64,000 nucleotides of DNA, from NCBI RefSeq assembly GCF_012848855.1, contig NZ_CP051630.1:1777501-1841500 (forward strand), given 5' to 3'. Below, piece by piece: positions 29,260 to 38,263 of the stretch. The notes beneath the pieces are model-generated. The model ran no database searches. It was given only the letters and a program-made list of their open reading frames with translations, and was not told the origin of the DNA. Source of the stretch: Pyruvatibacter mobilis. GTDB taxonomy: Bacteria > Pseudomonadota > Alphaproteobacteria > CGMCC-115125. Both the position numbers and the translations under genes were made by a program. Within the stretch, counting starts at the first letter, position 1. Every line of letters starts with the position of its first letter.

Positions 29260-30504
29260 TTACGCGTCGAAGCGCTCGATGATCACGGCCGGAGCCATGC
29301 CGCCGGCGGCGCACATGGTGACAAGGCCATAGCGCTTGCCCTGGCGCTCCAGCTCATCGACCATGGTGCCCACGAGGATCGAGCCGGTGGCGCCGATCGG
29401 GTGGCCCAGCGCCATCGCGCCGCCATTGACGTTGACCTTCTCGCGGTCAAGGTCGAGGTCGCGGATGAACTTTTCAGCCACCACGGAGAAGGCTTCGTTG
29501 ATCTCGAAAAGGTCGATGTCTTCCTTCTTGAGACCGGCCTTTTCCAGCACCTTCTTGGCAGCCGGCACCGGTGCGTTGAGCATCAGCGTCGGGCTGTCAC
29601 CCATATTCGCCATTGCCACCACGCGGGCACGCGGCTTCAGGCCGTTCTTCTTGGCGTATTCCGGGGAGGCCAGCAGCACGGCAGCGGCACCGTCCACGAC
29701 GCCCGACGAATTGCCGGCATGGTGGATGTGGTTGATCTCGAGATCCGGATAGACCTGGTTGATCAGCTTGCGGAAGGTCGTGCCCTTCTCGTCCAGCTTG
29801 AAGTCGGCGACCTTGGCAAAGGACGGCTGAAGCTCGGCAAGCCCTTCACGGGTCGTGTTCGGGCGCGGGAACTCTTCGTGGTCCAGCAGCAGCTTGCCGT
29901 CATGGTCATAGACCGGCACCAGCGCCTTGTCGAAGTGACCGTTCTTGATCGCGTTATCGGCGCGCTGCTGGCTCACGAGGGCCAGATCGTCCACCGCCTG
30001 ACGGTCGATGCCTTCGAGGGTCGCAATCGCATCGGCGCACACGCCCTGGTGCGGCTGCGGGTGCATGTCGCGCAGGTGCTCGTTGCCGCTGTCGAGGAAC
30101 GGGGTCATGGACTCATGGCCCGGCTGGCCGTTGAGCGACATCATTTCCGTGCCGCCGGCGATCACGAGGTCTTCCATGCCGGACATGATATTGGCCGCGG
30201 CGATGTTCACCGTTGTGATGCCCGAGCCACAGAAGCGGTCCAGCGTCATGCCGGAGGAGCGCACGTCATAGCCCGCATCAAGCGCTGCCATGCGGCCGAG
30301 GTCACCGGCCTGCTTGCCGCGCTGGGACGAGGTGCCCCACACGATGTCGTCCACGTCTTCGGTCTTCAAATTGTTGCGCTCGGCAAGCGCCTTGAGAACG
30401 GTGGAACCGAGATGCTGCGGATGGCACTCCCACAGAGCGCCCTTCCCGGCCTTACCGATGGACCGCGGGGTGCGGCACGCATCGATGATCCATGCTTCCG
30501 TCAT
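29260..30504 (-). CDS. Acetyl-CoA C-acyltransferase (thiolase)
   Basis: 414 residues. It has the thiolase acyl-enzyme Cys in TLDRFCGSGITTV, the Asn/Glu motif LFEINEAFSVV, the active-site His in LGHPIGATGS and the C-terminal Cys/Gly motif TMCAAGGMAPAVIIE. It cleaves 3-ketoacyl-CoA with CoA or runs in the condensing direction. The chain length is not decidable. It starts at 30504 with GAGGAA directly upstream. It is upstream of the crotonase on the same strand, so a small beta-oxidation-type unit is likely. Confidence 0.93.
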   Translation of the reverse strand: MTEAWIIDACRTPRSIGKAGKGALWECHPQHLGSTVLKALAERNNLKTEDVDDIVWGTSSQRGKQAGDLGRMAALDAGYDVRSSGMTLDRFCGSGITTVNIAAANIMSGMEDLVIAGGTEMMSLNGQPGHESMTPFLDSGNEHLRDMHPQPHQGVCADAIATLEGIDRQAVDDLALVSQQRADNAIKNGHFDKALVPVYDHDGKLLLDHEEFPRPNTTREGLAELQPSFAKVADFKLDEKGTTFRKLINQVYPDLEINHIHHAGNSSGVVDGAAAVLLASPEYAKKNGLKPRARVVAMANMGDSPTLMLNAPVPAAKKVLEKAGLKKEDIDLFEINEAFSVVAEKFIRDLDLDREKVNVNGGAMALGHPIGATGSILVGTMVDELERQGKRYGLVTMCAAGGMAPAVIIERFDA

Positions 30505-30570
30505 TTCCTCATCCTTGCAGGTTCGTGTTGTTAGACAGGAGGTCTGATGGGCATTGGTGTAGCGAACGAA

Positions 30571-30603
30571 AAAGCCGGACGCTACTGCTTAGCGCCCGGC
30601 TTT
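30571..30603 (-). terminator. Intrinsic terminator of the saccharopine-dehydrogenase-like gene
   Basis: On the minus strand AAGCCGGGCGCT and AGCGTCCGGCTT form a stem with one mismatch and a short loop, followed by TTTTTC. It lies about 47 bases past the stop at 30651. This is a good rho-independent terminator. Confidence 0.75.
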
Positions 30604-30650
30604 CCGTTGACGTCGCGTCGGCCTGATCTTTCCATCAGGCCTGGGTCACG

Positions 30651-31829
30651 TCAGCCTTCAACCTTGAAGGTCATGCCTGCATTTTTTGTAAGCCGATCCA
30701 CCAGATCGAGGCCCATGGCGGGCGCGGACGTGTACAGGCCGCCGGGCACCTTGATGTCATCCTTGGCAAGGCACACCGCCGCTTCAGCGATGATCTTGGA
30801 GGTTGAGCCATAGCCGGGATCGCGGTCGCCGGTGACGCCCACCTTGATCGTGCGCCCGTCCCTGGCCTCACCGATCAGCAGCACGTCATACATGCCTTCC
30901 TCGCGCTCCTTCTTGGAGGGGCCTTCGCCGGGCTTGGGGGCGTCCTCGCTCATCATGGAGGTGTCGTTCGCCACCATGTCGGCGATCTCCTTGCCCTGGT
31001 CGCCGGGGCCCGTGATCATCATCTCGTCATAGACGAAATCCTCGCCATAGACGTGACCCAGAAGCTGGTTTGACCGGTGCACATTGCGGGTGTTGATCGG
31101 CGCCATGATGAAGGGCGCAAGCCACATGCCCAGGTCCTCGTCGTATTCCGGCTTGTTGCCGGCCGGCTGTTCCGGGCCGGTAAAGCCCGGTGTGAGGGCG
31201 AACGGGTTCTGCAGGATGTTGATGACTTCCGGGTCCTTGCCGGCCTGCGCCATGGTGGCGCGGAAGCTGGCGACCGTACCGCCGGAGAAGGTGCCCTTCA
31301 TGGCCCGCACGCGCGTCTTCACCCGCGGCACCATTTCGCCCAGCTTGTCCTTGGCGTTCTGCTGCAGGAAATAGACGCCGAGATCGAACGGGATCGAGTC
31401 GAAGCCGCAGGACAGCACGATGCGGGCACCGGTTTCCTTCGCCTTGTCAGAATGCGCGGCGATCATCTGGTGCATCCAGTTCACCTCGCCGCACAGGTCT
31501 ACATAATCCGTGCCGGCCTCGGCGCAGGCAGCCACGAGGTCGCTGCCATAGAGCTGGTACGGGCCAACCGTGGTCAGCACCACGCTGGTGCGCTCGGCCA
31601 TGGCCTTGAGGGATGCTGTATCAGAAGCATCCGCCACCACGAAGGGCACATCCTTGGGGGCGCCGATCTCGTCGCGGACGGCGGCGAGCTTGTCCTCGCT
31701 GCGGCCGGCCATTGCCCATTTCAGGTCCTTGCCGACGCCGTACTGCCCGGCGAGATATTCGGCCACCAGGCGGCCGGTAAAACCGGTCGCGCCATAGACG
31801 ACGACGTCGAATTCGCGGTTCTTGCTCAT
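30651..31829 (-). CDS. Saccharopine-dehydrogenase-like / trans-acting enoyl-reductase family protein
   Basis: 392 residues. The N-terminal Rossmann motif is VVVYGATGFTGRLVAEYL, followed by WAMAGRSEDKLAAV and VLTTVGPYQLYGSDLV, with YVDLCGEVNWM and LSCGFDSIPFDLG further on. This is the saccharopine dehydrogenase NADP-binding family that includes mycobacterial trans-acting enoyl reductases. No hydrophobic anchor is seen apart from moderately hydrophobic helices. Substrates in this family range from lipids to lysine intermediates, and nothing here favours lysine. It is followed by its own terminator, so it is probably monocistronic despite the neighbouring acyl-CoA genes. Confidence 0.85.
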   Translation of the reverse strand: MSKNREFDVVVYGATGFTGRLVAEYLAGQYGVGKDLKWAMAGRSEDKLAAVRDEIGAPKDVPFVVADASDTASLKAMAERTSVVLTTVGPYQLYGSDLVAACAEAGTDYVDLCGEVNWMHQMIAAHSDKAKETGARIVLSCGFDSIPFDLGVYFLQQNAKDKLGEMVPRVKTRVRAMKGTFSGGTVASFRATMAQAGKDPEVINILQNPFALTPGFTGPEQPAGNKPEYDEDLGMWLAPFIMAPINTRNVHRSNQLLGHVYGEDFVYDEMMITGPGDQGKEIADMVANDTSMMSEDAPKPGEGPSKKEREEGMYDVLLIGEARDGRTIKVGVTGDRDPGYGSTSKIIAEAAVCLAKDDIKVPGGLYTSAPAMGLDLVDRLTKNAGMTFKVEG

Positions 31830-31916
31830 GAGAGTTCCATTTGCTGCTGGCGGAGCTCAGATTGGCCTGAAGGCCTCTCCCGTCCGCCGGGTTGCGTGTC
31901 ACCGGGTGACGTAGCG

Positions 31917-32459
31917 TCAGGCCTGCTTCAGTTCAAGCGTGCTGCCATGCTTGGCCAGCACATTGAGGAGCGCGGTGATGCGGAGATTTTCCGGCAGCTC
32001 CATCGCATTGCCGATGCGCAACAGCAGGTCGGCTTCCAGCTCATGCAGTTCGCCATCGGCAAACGCGATATCCCAGAGATACTCCATCACCCGGGCGCGC
32101 TCTTCGAGGCCCGCCTTCTCCTTGATGGTCTTGGTGAAGAGCCAGTTGGTGTAGGCCTCTTCATGGCGCGCCTCGGCGGTGTCCAGCAGCGCATTTGCCT
32201 GTTCGAGCGACATGCCGAATTCCCGGCGCATGATCGAGCAGATGCGGTCGGTCTCCTCGCCGGAATAGTCCGTGTCCAGACGAGCCACTTCCACCATCAG
32301 CACGGCAGCGGCAATCGTGGTGCGGTCAATGCCGTCAAGCGCATCGCTCAGGGTGGACCCATCCTTGCGCGCCTCGCCCACCTTGCTGAACACGCCGGCC
32401 AGCGGCGCGGGCTTGCGGTCTTGCCTGGCGACAAGGCCGCCGAACAGAGACTTGATCAT
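31917..32459 (-). CDS. TerB-like (tellurite-resistance/DjlA-type) protein
   Basis: 180 residues, all helical. It has the TerB-family pattern: TIAAAVLMVEVARLDTDYSG (an acidic metal-binding-like turn), EERARVMEYLWDIAFADGEL and HELEADLLLRIGNAMELP. The two D-x-(E/D)-rich turns resemble the metal sites of TerB. In alphaproteobacteria such stand-alone TerB proteins are common and their cellular role is not settled, so tellurite resistance should not be assumed. It is located upstream of the saccharopine-dehydrogenase-like gene with an 87-base gap and is divergent from the RND exporter. Confidence 0.8.
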   Translation of the reverse strand: MIKSLFGGLVARQDRKPAPLAGVFSKVGEARKDGSTLSDALDGIDRTTIAAAVLMVEVARLDTDYSGEETDRICSIMRREFGMSLEQANALLDTAEARHEEAYTNWLFTKTIKEKAGLEERARVMEYLWDIAFADGELHELEADLLLRIGNAMELPENLRITALLNVLAKHGSTLELKQA

Positions 32460-32682
32460 ATTGGTGTTTCCCCACCCTGCTAATCGGCTGTGTTGCCGCG
32501 CTGTTTTCAGGCATGCGCGGCGTTGCGGTTTGAGCTTTCGGCTGCCATCCTAGCGCAAGGTGGGGTTTGCACAAATCACAAGCAATTTTTCAGCAAACGC
32601 ATCAGGGGCGAAGGCCGCGGACGCGATGAGGCGCTGGTGAACAGGCGCGCATGCGTAAGGGCCTTTCCAGGGGGATAGTCGA

Positions 32683-35031
32683 GTGCAGATCATCGAAGAC
32701 GTCATTTTCCGCTGGCGCGCGGCCATCCTCATATTCATGGCGGCAATGACGGTTATCGGCGGCTACTTCGCCGTGGCCGGCTGGCGCATGGAAGCCGGCT
32801 TCCTCAAGCAGGTGCCGCTCGAACACCCCTATGTGCAAACCTATTTCGAGTATCAGAAGGAGCTGCCGGGCGCGAACCTGGTTGTGATCGGCCTGCGCAG
32901 CAAGACCGGTGACATGTGGAACGTGGACTTCTTCAAGAAGCTCTACGCCATCACCGAGGAAGCGCGTTACCTGCCTGGTGTTGACCGGGCCCGCATGTTC
33001 TCCCTGTGGACGCCCAACACCCAGATCCTCGAAATCACCGAGGAGGGGTTTGACCTCCATGATGTCGTGCCGGGCGATGTCACCGTCGACAGCATCACTC
33101 AGGACGATGTGGACGCGATACGCCAGCGCGTGCTGAACAGCGATCTTTATGGTGACCTCGTCGCCCTTGATGAGACGGCCTCCATCGTGCTCCTGCAATT
33201 GCGCGAGCAGGGCGCGGGCGACGGCGATATCTCGAGCACGGCGAACCTGGCGCTGGAAGTTGCGGACATCCTCGAACAGAAAATCCGCGCACCCTTCACC
33301 GACGACAAGACCGATGTGATGATCATCGGCTTTCCGAAATTCATCGGCGATATCGCCGAGGGCGCCATCATCGCCGCCTATTTCTTCGGCGTTGCCTTCG
33401 TGCTGACGGGGCTTGCGGTCTATTTCTACGTCCGCTCGCTCACCCTGTCGGCACTGGCCATCGGCTCGTCGCTCGTCTCGGTGGTGTGGCAGTTCGGCGT
33501 GCTGGGTGCCATCGGCTATGCGCTCGACCCGCTGGCGATCCTCGTGCCGTTCCTTGTCTACGCCATCGGCGTCAGTCACGGCATGCAGCAGGTTAATCTC
33601 ATCGCCACACAGATTGCGAAGGGGCAGGACGGCATGCATGCGGCGCGGGCCACGTTCCGCCGCCTGCTGGTGCCCGGCTCGATGGCGCTGATCACCGACC
33701 TTGTGGGCTTCGTCACACTCTATCTCATTCCCGTCGGCGTGGTGCAGGACATCGCCGTCATCGCCACCATCGGCGTTGCGCTGAAGATCATTTCAAACCT
33801 GGTGATGCTGCCGCTGATCGCGTCTTACATCCCGCGTGATGACCGGCAGGTGCGCCTGTTCATCAAGGCCCGCGCCCGGCGCGAACAGGTGATGAGCTTC
33901 ATTGCGCGCATCGCGCAGCCGCAGCCGGCACTCTACGCCACCATCCTGATCTTCGTGCTGCTGGGCCTGTCCTATTCCATCAGCCGCGACCGCCATGTGG
34001 GCGACATCACCGCCGGGGCGTCGGAGTTGCGGCCGGACTCGAAATATAATCAGGACACGGCCTATATCGCGACAGCCCTCAGCGTGCCGACGGATGTGCT
34101 GATCATCATCCTTGAAACCCCGCGCGACGCCTGCATTGATCCTGACATCATGAATTACGTGGACCGGTTCTCGCTCTATATGCGCGGCGTGCCGGGGGTC
34201 GTGTCGGTGGACAGCCTGCCCTTCGCGGCCCGCAGCTTCCAGTCGATCGGTGCCGAAGGCAGCCTCAAATGGCGTGAATTGCCGCCGACGACCCAGCAGC
34301 TCATCTCCGCCACGTCGGCGGTCCCCACCACCACCGGCCTGCTCAACAATGCCTGCACCATCCTGCCTGTGATTGCCTACATGTCCGACCACAAGGCGAC
34401 GACCATCAACGAGGTGGTGGCTGCCGTGGAGGCCTATGACGAGATCAATCCCAACGAGGACGTCACCATCCGCCTCGGCATGGGTGGTGTCGGCATCATT
34501 GCGGCCACCAACGAAGTGATTGAGGAGAGCGAGGCACCGCTCATCCTCTACGTGTTCGCCACCATCATCGTGCTGGTGTTCCTGGCCTATGTGGACTGGC
34601 GGGCGGTCATCTGCTGCTGCATGCCGCTGCTGCTGGCCACCCTCCTCGGCTATGTCTTCATGGTGGCGCTAGGCATCGGCCTCAAGGTCACCACCCTGCC
34701 CGTCCTGGTGCTCGGCACCGGCATCGGGGTCGACTACGCCTTCTATCTCTACAGCCAGATCCGCTATTACCAGAAGGAAGGCCTCGGCATCACGGACGCC
34801 TATGAGGGGGCGCTGCTCTCCACCGGCATGGCCGTCGTTTACACGGCCATCATGCTGGCGATCGGCGTCGGCACCTGGGTTCTGTCGCCGCTCAAGTTCC
34901 AGGCCGATATGGGGGCGTTGCTGGCCTTCATGTTCCTGATGAACATGGTGGCCGCCATTTTGGGCCTTCCCGCCTTCGCCACAACCCTTGAGCGCATCGC
35001 GCCGCGGCGTAAAACCCCTGATTTCACCTAG
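32683..35031 (+). CDS. MMPL/RND-superfamily exporter
   Basis: 782 residues starting at GTG 32683, preceded by AGGGGGAT. Two repeats each have a TM helix, a large periplasmic loop and five TM helices. TM bundle 1 (about residues 225-395) contains VYAIGVSHGMQQVN. Bundle 2 (about residues 615-770) contains TGIGVDYAFYLYSQIRYY, the sterol-sensing/MMPL-like motif with an Asp in TM10. Such proteins export lipids, hopanoids or other hydrophobic molecules to the periplasm. The substrate here is unknown. It stands before a methyltransferase-like gene on the same strand, with 114 bases between. Confidence 0.87.
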   Translation: MQIIEDVIFRWRAAILIFMAAMTVIGGYFAVAGWRMEAGFLKQVPLEHPYVQTYFEYQKELPGANLVVIGLRSKTGDMWNVDFFKKLYAITEEARYLPGVDRARMFSLWTPNTQILEITEEGFDLHDVVPGDVTVDSITQDDVDAIRQRVLNSDLYGDLVALDETASIVLLQLREQGAGDGDISSTANLALEVADILEQKIRAPFTDDKTDVMIIGFPKFIGDIAEGAIIAAYFFGVAFVLTGLAVYFYVRSLTLSALAIGSSLVSVVWQFGVLGAIGYALDPLAILVPFLVYAIGVSHGMQQVNLIATQIAKGQDGMHAARATFRRLLVPGSMALITDLVGFVTLYLIPVGVVQDIAVIATIGVALKIISNLVMLPLIASYIPRDDRQVRLFIKARARREQVMSFIARIAQPQPALYATILIFVLLGLSYSISRDRHVGDITAGASELRPDSKYNQDTAYIATALSVPTDVLIIILETPRDACIDPDIMNYVDRFSLYMRGVPGVVSVDSLPFAARSFQSIGAEGSLKWRELPPTTQQLISATSAVPTTTGLLNNACTILPVIAYMSDHKATTINEVVAAVEAYDEINPNEDVTIRLGMGGVGIIAATNEVIEESEAPLILYVFATIIVLVFLAYVDWRAVICCCMPLLLATLLGYVFMVALGIGLKVTTLPVLVLGTGIGVDYAFYLYSQIRYYQKEGLGITDAYEGALLSTGMAVVYTAIMLAIGVGTWVLSPLKFQADMGALLAFMFLMNMVAAILGLPAFATTLERIAPRRKTPDFT

Positions 35032-35145
35032 GGGTTGTATCAAATCCGCGCGATAACGCGACATCTGGCGATGATATTAGGTCGGATTTAACCAGGTTGG
35101 CCCACTCTGGATCGCACGTGCACTGTGCTGTCCGGACCAAACCGA

Positions 35146-36345
35146 ATGTCGAGCCTGCTGACCCTTAGCAAGACCCAGCTTGAGTCGCTGGGGGCCAAGG
35201 ACTTCCAGATGTCCTTGGACAAGATGACCCTTGATGCCATCAAGCGGTTCAAGAGCACGCGCACGCTGCCGGACCAGTTTAACCAGATCATCGACAGCCA
35301 GATCGCCAAGCTGAACGCGGAAGCCGCACGGGCACGCAAGTCCAACGCCAAGACATCGGGCGGCGCGTCCGGCAAATCCGAGGGCAAAAAGGCCGCCAAA
35401 CCCTCCAAGAGCGGGGCCGACGACGGCTACATTCCCTTCCCCGAGCGCTTCAAGGCATGGTGGAACGGCACGTCCGCCTCCGCAGATTCCCGCAAGGACC
35501 GGCCCAGCCGCGCCGCCAAGAAGAAAGACCCCGTCGCACGCCGGCGTGAAATCACCCAGAGCAGTCCGCAGGCGCCGACCGAGGAATGGATCAGGCGCAT
35601 CCGCGACCGGGTGTGGGGCGAAGGCTTTACCCTGCCCGGTGGCGGCAGCGTCATCCTCAACATGGCCAAGATCTCCCAGATGCAGGCCGAGGACGTAGCG
35701 GCCGACATCCTTCCCGGCGGCATCGGCCCCGCCAAGGCGCTGATGGGCCGCTATCCCAACATGGTCACCTGTTTCGAGGTGGAACCGCTGGAAGCCAAGC
35801 GGCTGGAGGACGAGAGCGAAGGTGTCGTCCGCGGCCAGGTGTTCAATTACCAGAACCCGGATTTCGGCATCCGCGCCTTTGACCGGATGTTCTGCCGGGA
35901 AAACATGTGCTTTGTGCCCAACCGGGAAATGTTCCTGCGCAATGCAGCCGGTGCCCTGCGCGGTGGCGGGCGCTTCGTCTTCAACGACATCGTGCTGTTC
36001 CCGCGGGATGATGAGCACGAGGACGTCACCGAATGGCGCAAGGCGGAACCGGAGAAGCCGGTTCTCTGGTCGGTGGAAGAATACCAGGACAAGCTGGGCA
36101 AATGCCGGCTTGACCTCAAGAACACTGCCAACATCACCAAGTCCTATGTGGCGATGGTCGAATCTGAATGGCGCAAGGTCGCCACGACGCTTGCCAGCGA
36201 TCCGCTGCCGCCCGAAGGCGTTGATGCGCTGATGGCCGAGGGACAGCTCTGGCAGACACGGATTGCCGCCCTCAAATCCGGCCAGGTCGGCATCGTCCGT
36301 TTCTCGACGGTCCTCAAGACCATCCGTCAGCTGAGCGGCCCGTAA
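35146..36345 (+). CDS. Methyltransferase-like protein with charged linker, function unknown
   Basis: 399 residues from the ATG at 35146; a GTG at 35125 is also possible. Residues 1-70 are helical, 60-140 are Lys/Ser/Ala-rich and probably disordered. The C-terminal 260 residues resemble a class I SAM methyltransferase, with VAADILPGGIGPAKALMG in the motif-I position, VTCFEVEPLEAK as the acidic loop after beta-2, and a late LRGGGRFVFNDIVLFP strand typical of motif VI. Motif I lacks the usual GxGxG, so SAM binding is uncertain. I do not recognise the family. It follows the MMPL exporter and precedes a PadR gene, with no evident shared operator. Confidence 0.62.
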   Translation: MSSLLTLSKTQLESLGAKDFQMSLDKMTLDAIKRFKSTRTLPDQFNQIIDSQIAKLNAEAARARKSNAKTSGGASGKSEGKKAAKPSKSGADDGYIPFPERFKAWWNGTSASADSRKDRPSRAAKKKDPVARRREITQSSPQAPTEEWIRRIRDRVWGEGFTLPGGGSVILNMAKISQMQAEDVAADILPGGIGPAKALMGRYPNMVTCFEVEPLEAKRLEDESEGVVRGQVFNYQNPDFGIRAFDRMFCRENMCFVPNREMFLRNAAGALRGGGRFVFNDIVLFPRDDEHEDVTEWRKAEPEKPVLWSVEEYQDKLGKCRLDLKNTANITKSYVAMVESEWRKVATTLASDPLPPEGVDALMAEGQLWQTRIAALKSGQVGIVRFSTVLKTIRQLSGP

Positions 36346-36418
36346 GAGGCGGCGCCCGCCGTCCCAGCCATGCAATCCGCTGGGGGGTGAATTGCGTATC
36401 CCCCCTTGCAGGTCGGCA

Positions 36419-36435
36419 TATATCAAACCTATATA
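36419..36435. promoter_or_regulatory. TATAT-N7-ATATA dyad upstream of padR
   Basis: An AT-rich dyad, TATAT (36419-36423) and ATATA (36431-36435), lies 55-71 bases before the PadR start. PadR repressors usually bind such AT-rich palindromes over their own promoters, so this is a candidate operator or -10 region. Support is positional. Confidence 0.4.
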
Positions 36436-36489
36436 CCCAAAAACCGGCCATTTCCCTGCGTCGGCCCGGATTGAAAGCCTGTTTCGCCC

Positions 36490-37050
36490 ATGGATGTTCG
36501 CTCAATGTGCCTCGGCCTGCTCGCCTTCGGCGATGCTTCGGGCTACGAGATCAAAAAGGAGTTCGAGCAGGGGCCCTTGCGTCATTTCATGGATGCGAGC
36601 TTCGGTTCGATCTATCCCGCCCTCACCCGCATGACCGAGGACGGGCTGCTTGAATGCCGCATGGAATCGCAGGACAAGCGCCCGGACAAGAAGGTCTATT
36701 CGATCACCGCCAAGGGCACGGAGGCGCTGGAAGCTGCGCTGGCCGGCCCGATCGGCATCGACAAGGTGAAGTCGGACTTCTCCTTCGTGATGCTGTTTGC
36801 TGACCGGCTGCCGCGCTCGCGCGTGAAGGCACTGATCGACGAGCAGATCACCTTCGTGAAGGACAGCGTCGCCGAGCTCGAGGAAACCGAGGTCGGCAGC
36901 GACAATGCCGGGGCCTCCTTCGTGCGCCGCTACGGCATCGCCATCAACAAGGCCCAGGCCGACTTCCTCGAACGCAACCGCCATTTCATTGAAGCCGCTG
37001 CCCGTGACGACGAGCAGCCGGCACTCCGGCACGTGGAGCCGGTGTCATAA
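36490..37050 (+). CDS. PadR-family transcriptional regulator
   Basis: 186 residues. A winged helix at residues 5-80 has MCLGLLAFGDASGYEIKKEF, GSIYPALTRMTEDGLL and KKVYSITAKGTEALEAAL, which is the PadR signature. The C-terminal half is a helical dimerisation region (FVKDSVAELEETEVG...FVRRYGIAI). The start may be the ATG at 36490, or a codon a little further in. It is 106 bases upstream of an RND adaptor/pump operon on the same strand, so it probably represses that pump and responds to its substrate, as LadR/LmrR-type PadR proteins do. Confidence 0.9.
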   Translation: MDVRSMCLGLLAFGDASGYEIKKEFEQGPLRHFMDASFGSIYPALTRMTEDGLLECRMESQDKRPDKKVYSITAKGTEALEAALAGPIGIDKVKSDFSFVMLFADRLPRSRVKALIDEQITFVKDSVAELEETEVGSDNAGASFVRRYGIAINKAQADFLERNRHFIEAAARDDEQPALRHVEPVS

Positions 37051-37156
37051 ACACCACGTATTAGCGTAGTTTCCGCGCCGCGTTTCTGGCGCCCCCAACC
37101 AACAAGACTTGGCGCCACCCAAGGCGCTGCAACCGATTGCCAGGACCCGGACAGAC

Positions 37157-38263
37157 ATGACCATCAAGAAAAGCTACGTATTGGCGACCGTGATTGCCGC
37201 GGTTCTGGGGCTGTGGATCATTTCCGGTCAGATCAATCTGGGGTCCGAGGAAGCCGCGCGCGAGGAAGCCATCGCCAATGGCGAGGTCACCGAGCCGGTT
37301 GTCACGGCGGAGAAGCAGACCGTCCGCGCGCGTGTGTTCGAGGCACGTGAAGTGGTGCGTGACGTGCTGGTGCGTGGCCGCACGGAGCCCATCCGCGCAG
37401 ATGAGGTGCGGGCGGAAACGTCAGGCACGGTCAACAAGCTGCCCGTCGAAAAGGGTGAGTTCGTCTCCAAGGGCGATCTTCTCTGCGGCCTGTCGGTGGA
37501 TGCCCGCGGCGCCCGGCTGGCGGAGGCCAAGGCCCTGCGCGAACAGCGCTGGCTCGAATATGACGCCTCCAAGAAGCTGGCCGCCAAGGGGCATCGCTCC
37601 GAGACCCAGGCGGCTGCCGACAAGGCCGCCTATGACGCCGCCGTCGCGCAGGTGCGCCAGATGGAAGTCGAGTTCGGCTACACCAAGATCAAGGCCCCCT
37701 TCGACGGCGTGCTCGACAACCGTTTTGTGGAGATCGGCGACTTCCTGTCGGTCAGCCAGCCCTGCGCCACCGTGGTGGATCTCGACCCCATCCTCGTGGT
37801 GGGTCAGGTGTCCGAGCGCGACGTGGCCAAGCTGTCCATGGGCACGGTGGGCCATGCCCGCCTGATCGATGGCCGCAAGCTTGAAGGTGTCGTGCGCTTC
37901 ATTGCCAAGACAGCGGAAGAGAGCACCCGCACCTTCAAGGTGGAGCTTGCCATCCCCAACAAGGACCTCGCCCTGCCCGCCGGCATCACGGCCGAGATCA
38001 TCATTCCGGCGGAAGCCGTGCAGGCACATCTGATGTCGCCTGCCTATCTGGTGCTCAACGATGATGGCACCATCGGCGTGCGTCTGGTGGGCCCCGGTAA
38101 TGTGGCCGCGTTCCGCGAAGTCACCATTCTCGAAGACAGTCCGGAGGGCGTGTGGATCGCGGGCCTTCCCGAAAAGGCGACGGTCATCACCGTCGGTCAG
38201 GAATTCGTCCGTGACGGTCAGCCCGTCGAGGTGACGTTCGAAGACGAAGGGGCCAATTCATGA
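37157..38263 (+). CDS. RND efflux periplasmic adaptor (membrane fusion protein)
   Basis: 368 residues from the ATG at 37157. It has an N-terminal hydrophobic anchor (about residues 8-22, ATVIAAVLGLWII) and lipoyl half-motifs (VRAETSGTVNKLPVEKGEFV and FGYTKIKAPFDGVLDNRFV). An alpha-hairpin lies between them (ALREQRWLEYDASKKLA), followed by a beta-barrel and membrane-proximal domain ending at VRDGQPVEVTFE. It links the inner-membrane pump to an outer-membrane channel, and no channel gene is present here. The stop overlaps the pump start by ATGA at 38260-38263, so the two are co-translated. Confidence 0.93.
   Translation: MTIKKSYVLATVIAAVLGLWIISGQINLGSEEAAREEAIANGEVTEPVVTAEKQTVRARVFEAREVVRDVLVRGRTEPIRADEVRAETSGTVNKLPVEKGEFVSKGDLLCGLSVDARGARLAEAKALREQRWLEYDASKKLAAKGHRSETQAAADKAAYDAAVAQVRQMEVEFGYTKIKAPFDGVLDNRFVEIGDFLSVSQPCATVVDLDPILVVGQVSERDVAKLSMGTVGHARLIDGRKLEGVVRFIAKTAEESTRTFKVELAIPNKDLALPAGITAEIIIPAEAVQAHLMSPAYLVLNDDGTIGVRLVGPGNVAAFREVTILEDSPEGVWIAGLPEKATVITVGQEFVRDGQPVEVTFEDEGANS

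Noticed and set aside
31917-32459. Tellurite-resistance operon
   Set aside because: Only a TerB-like protein is present, without terC, terD or terZ neighbours, so the resistance label is not supported.
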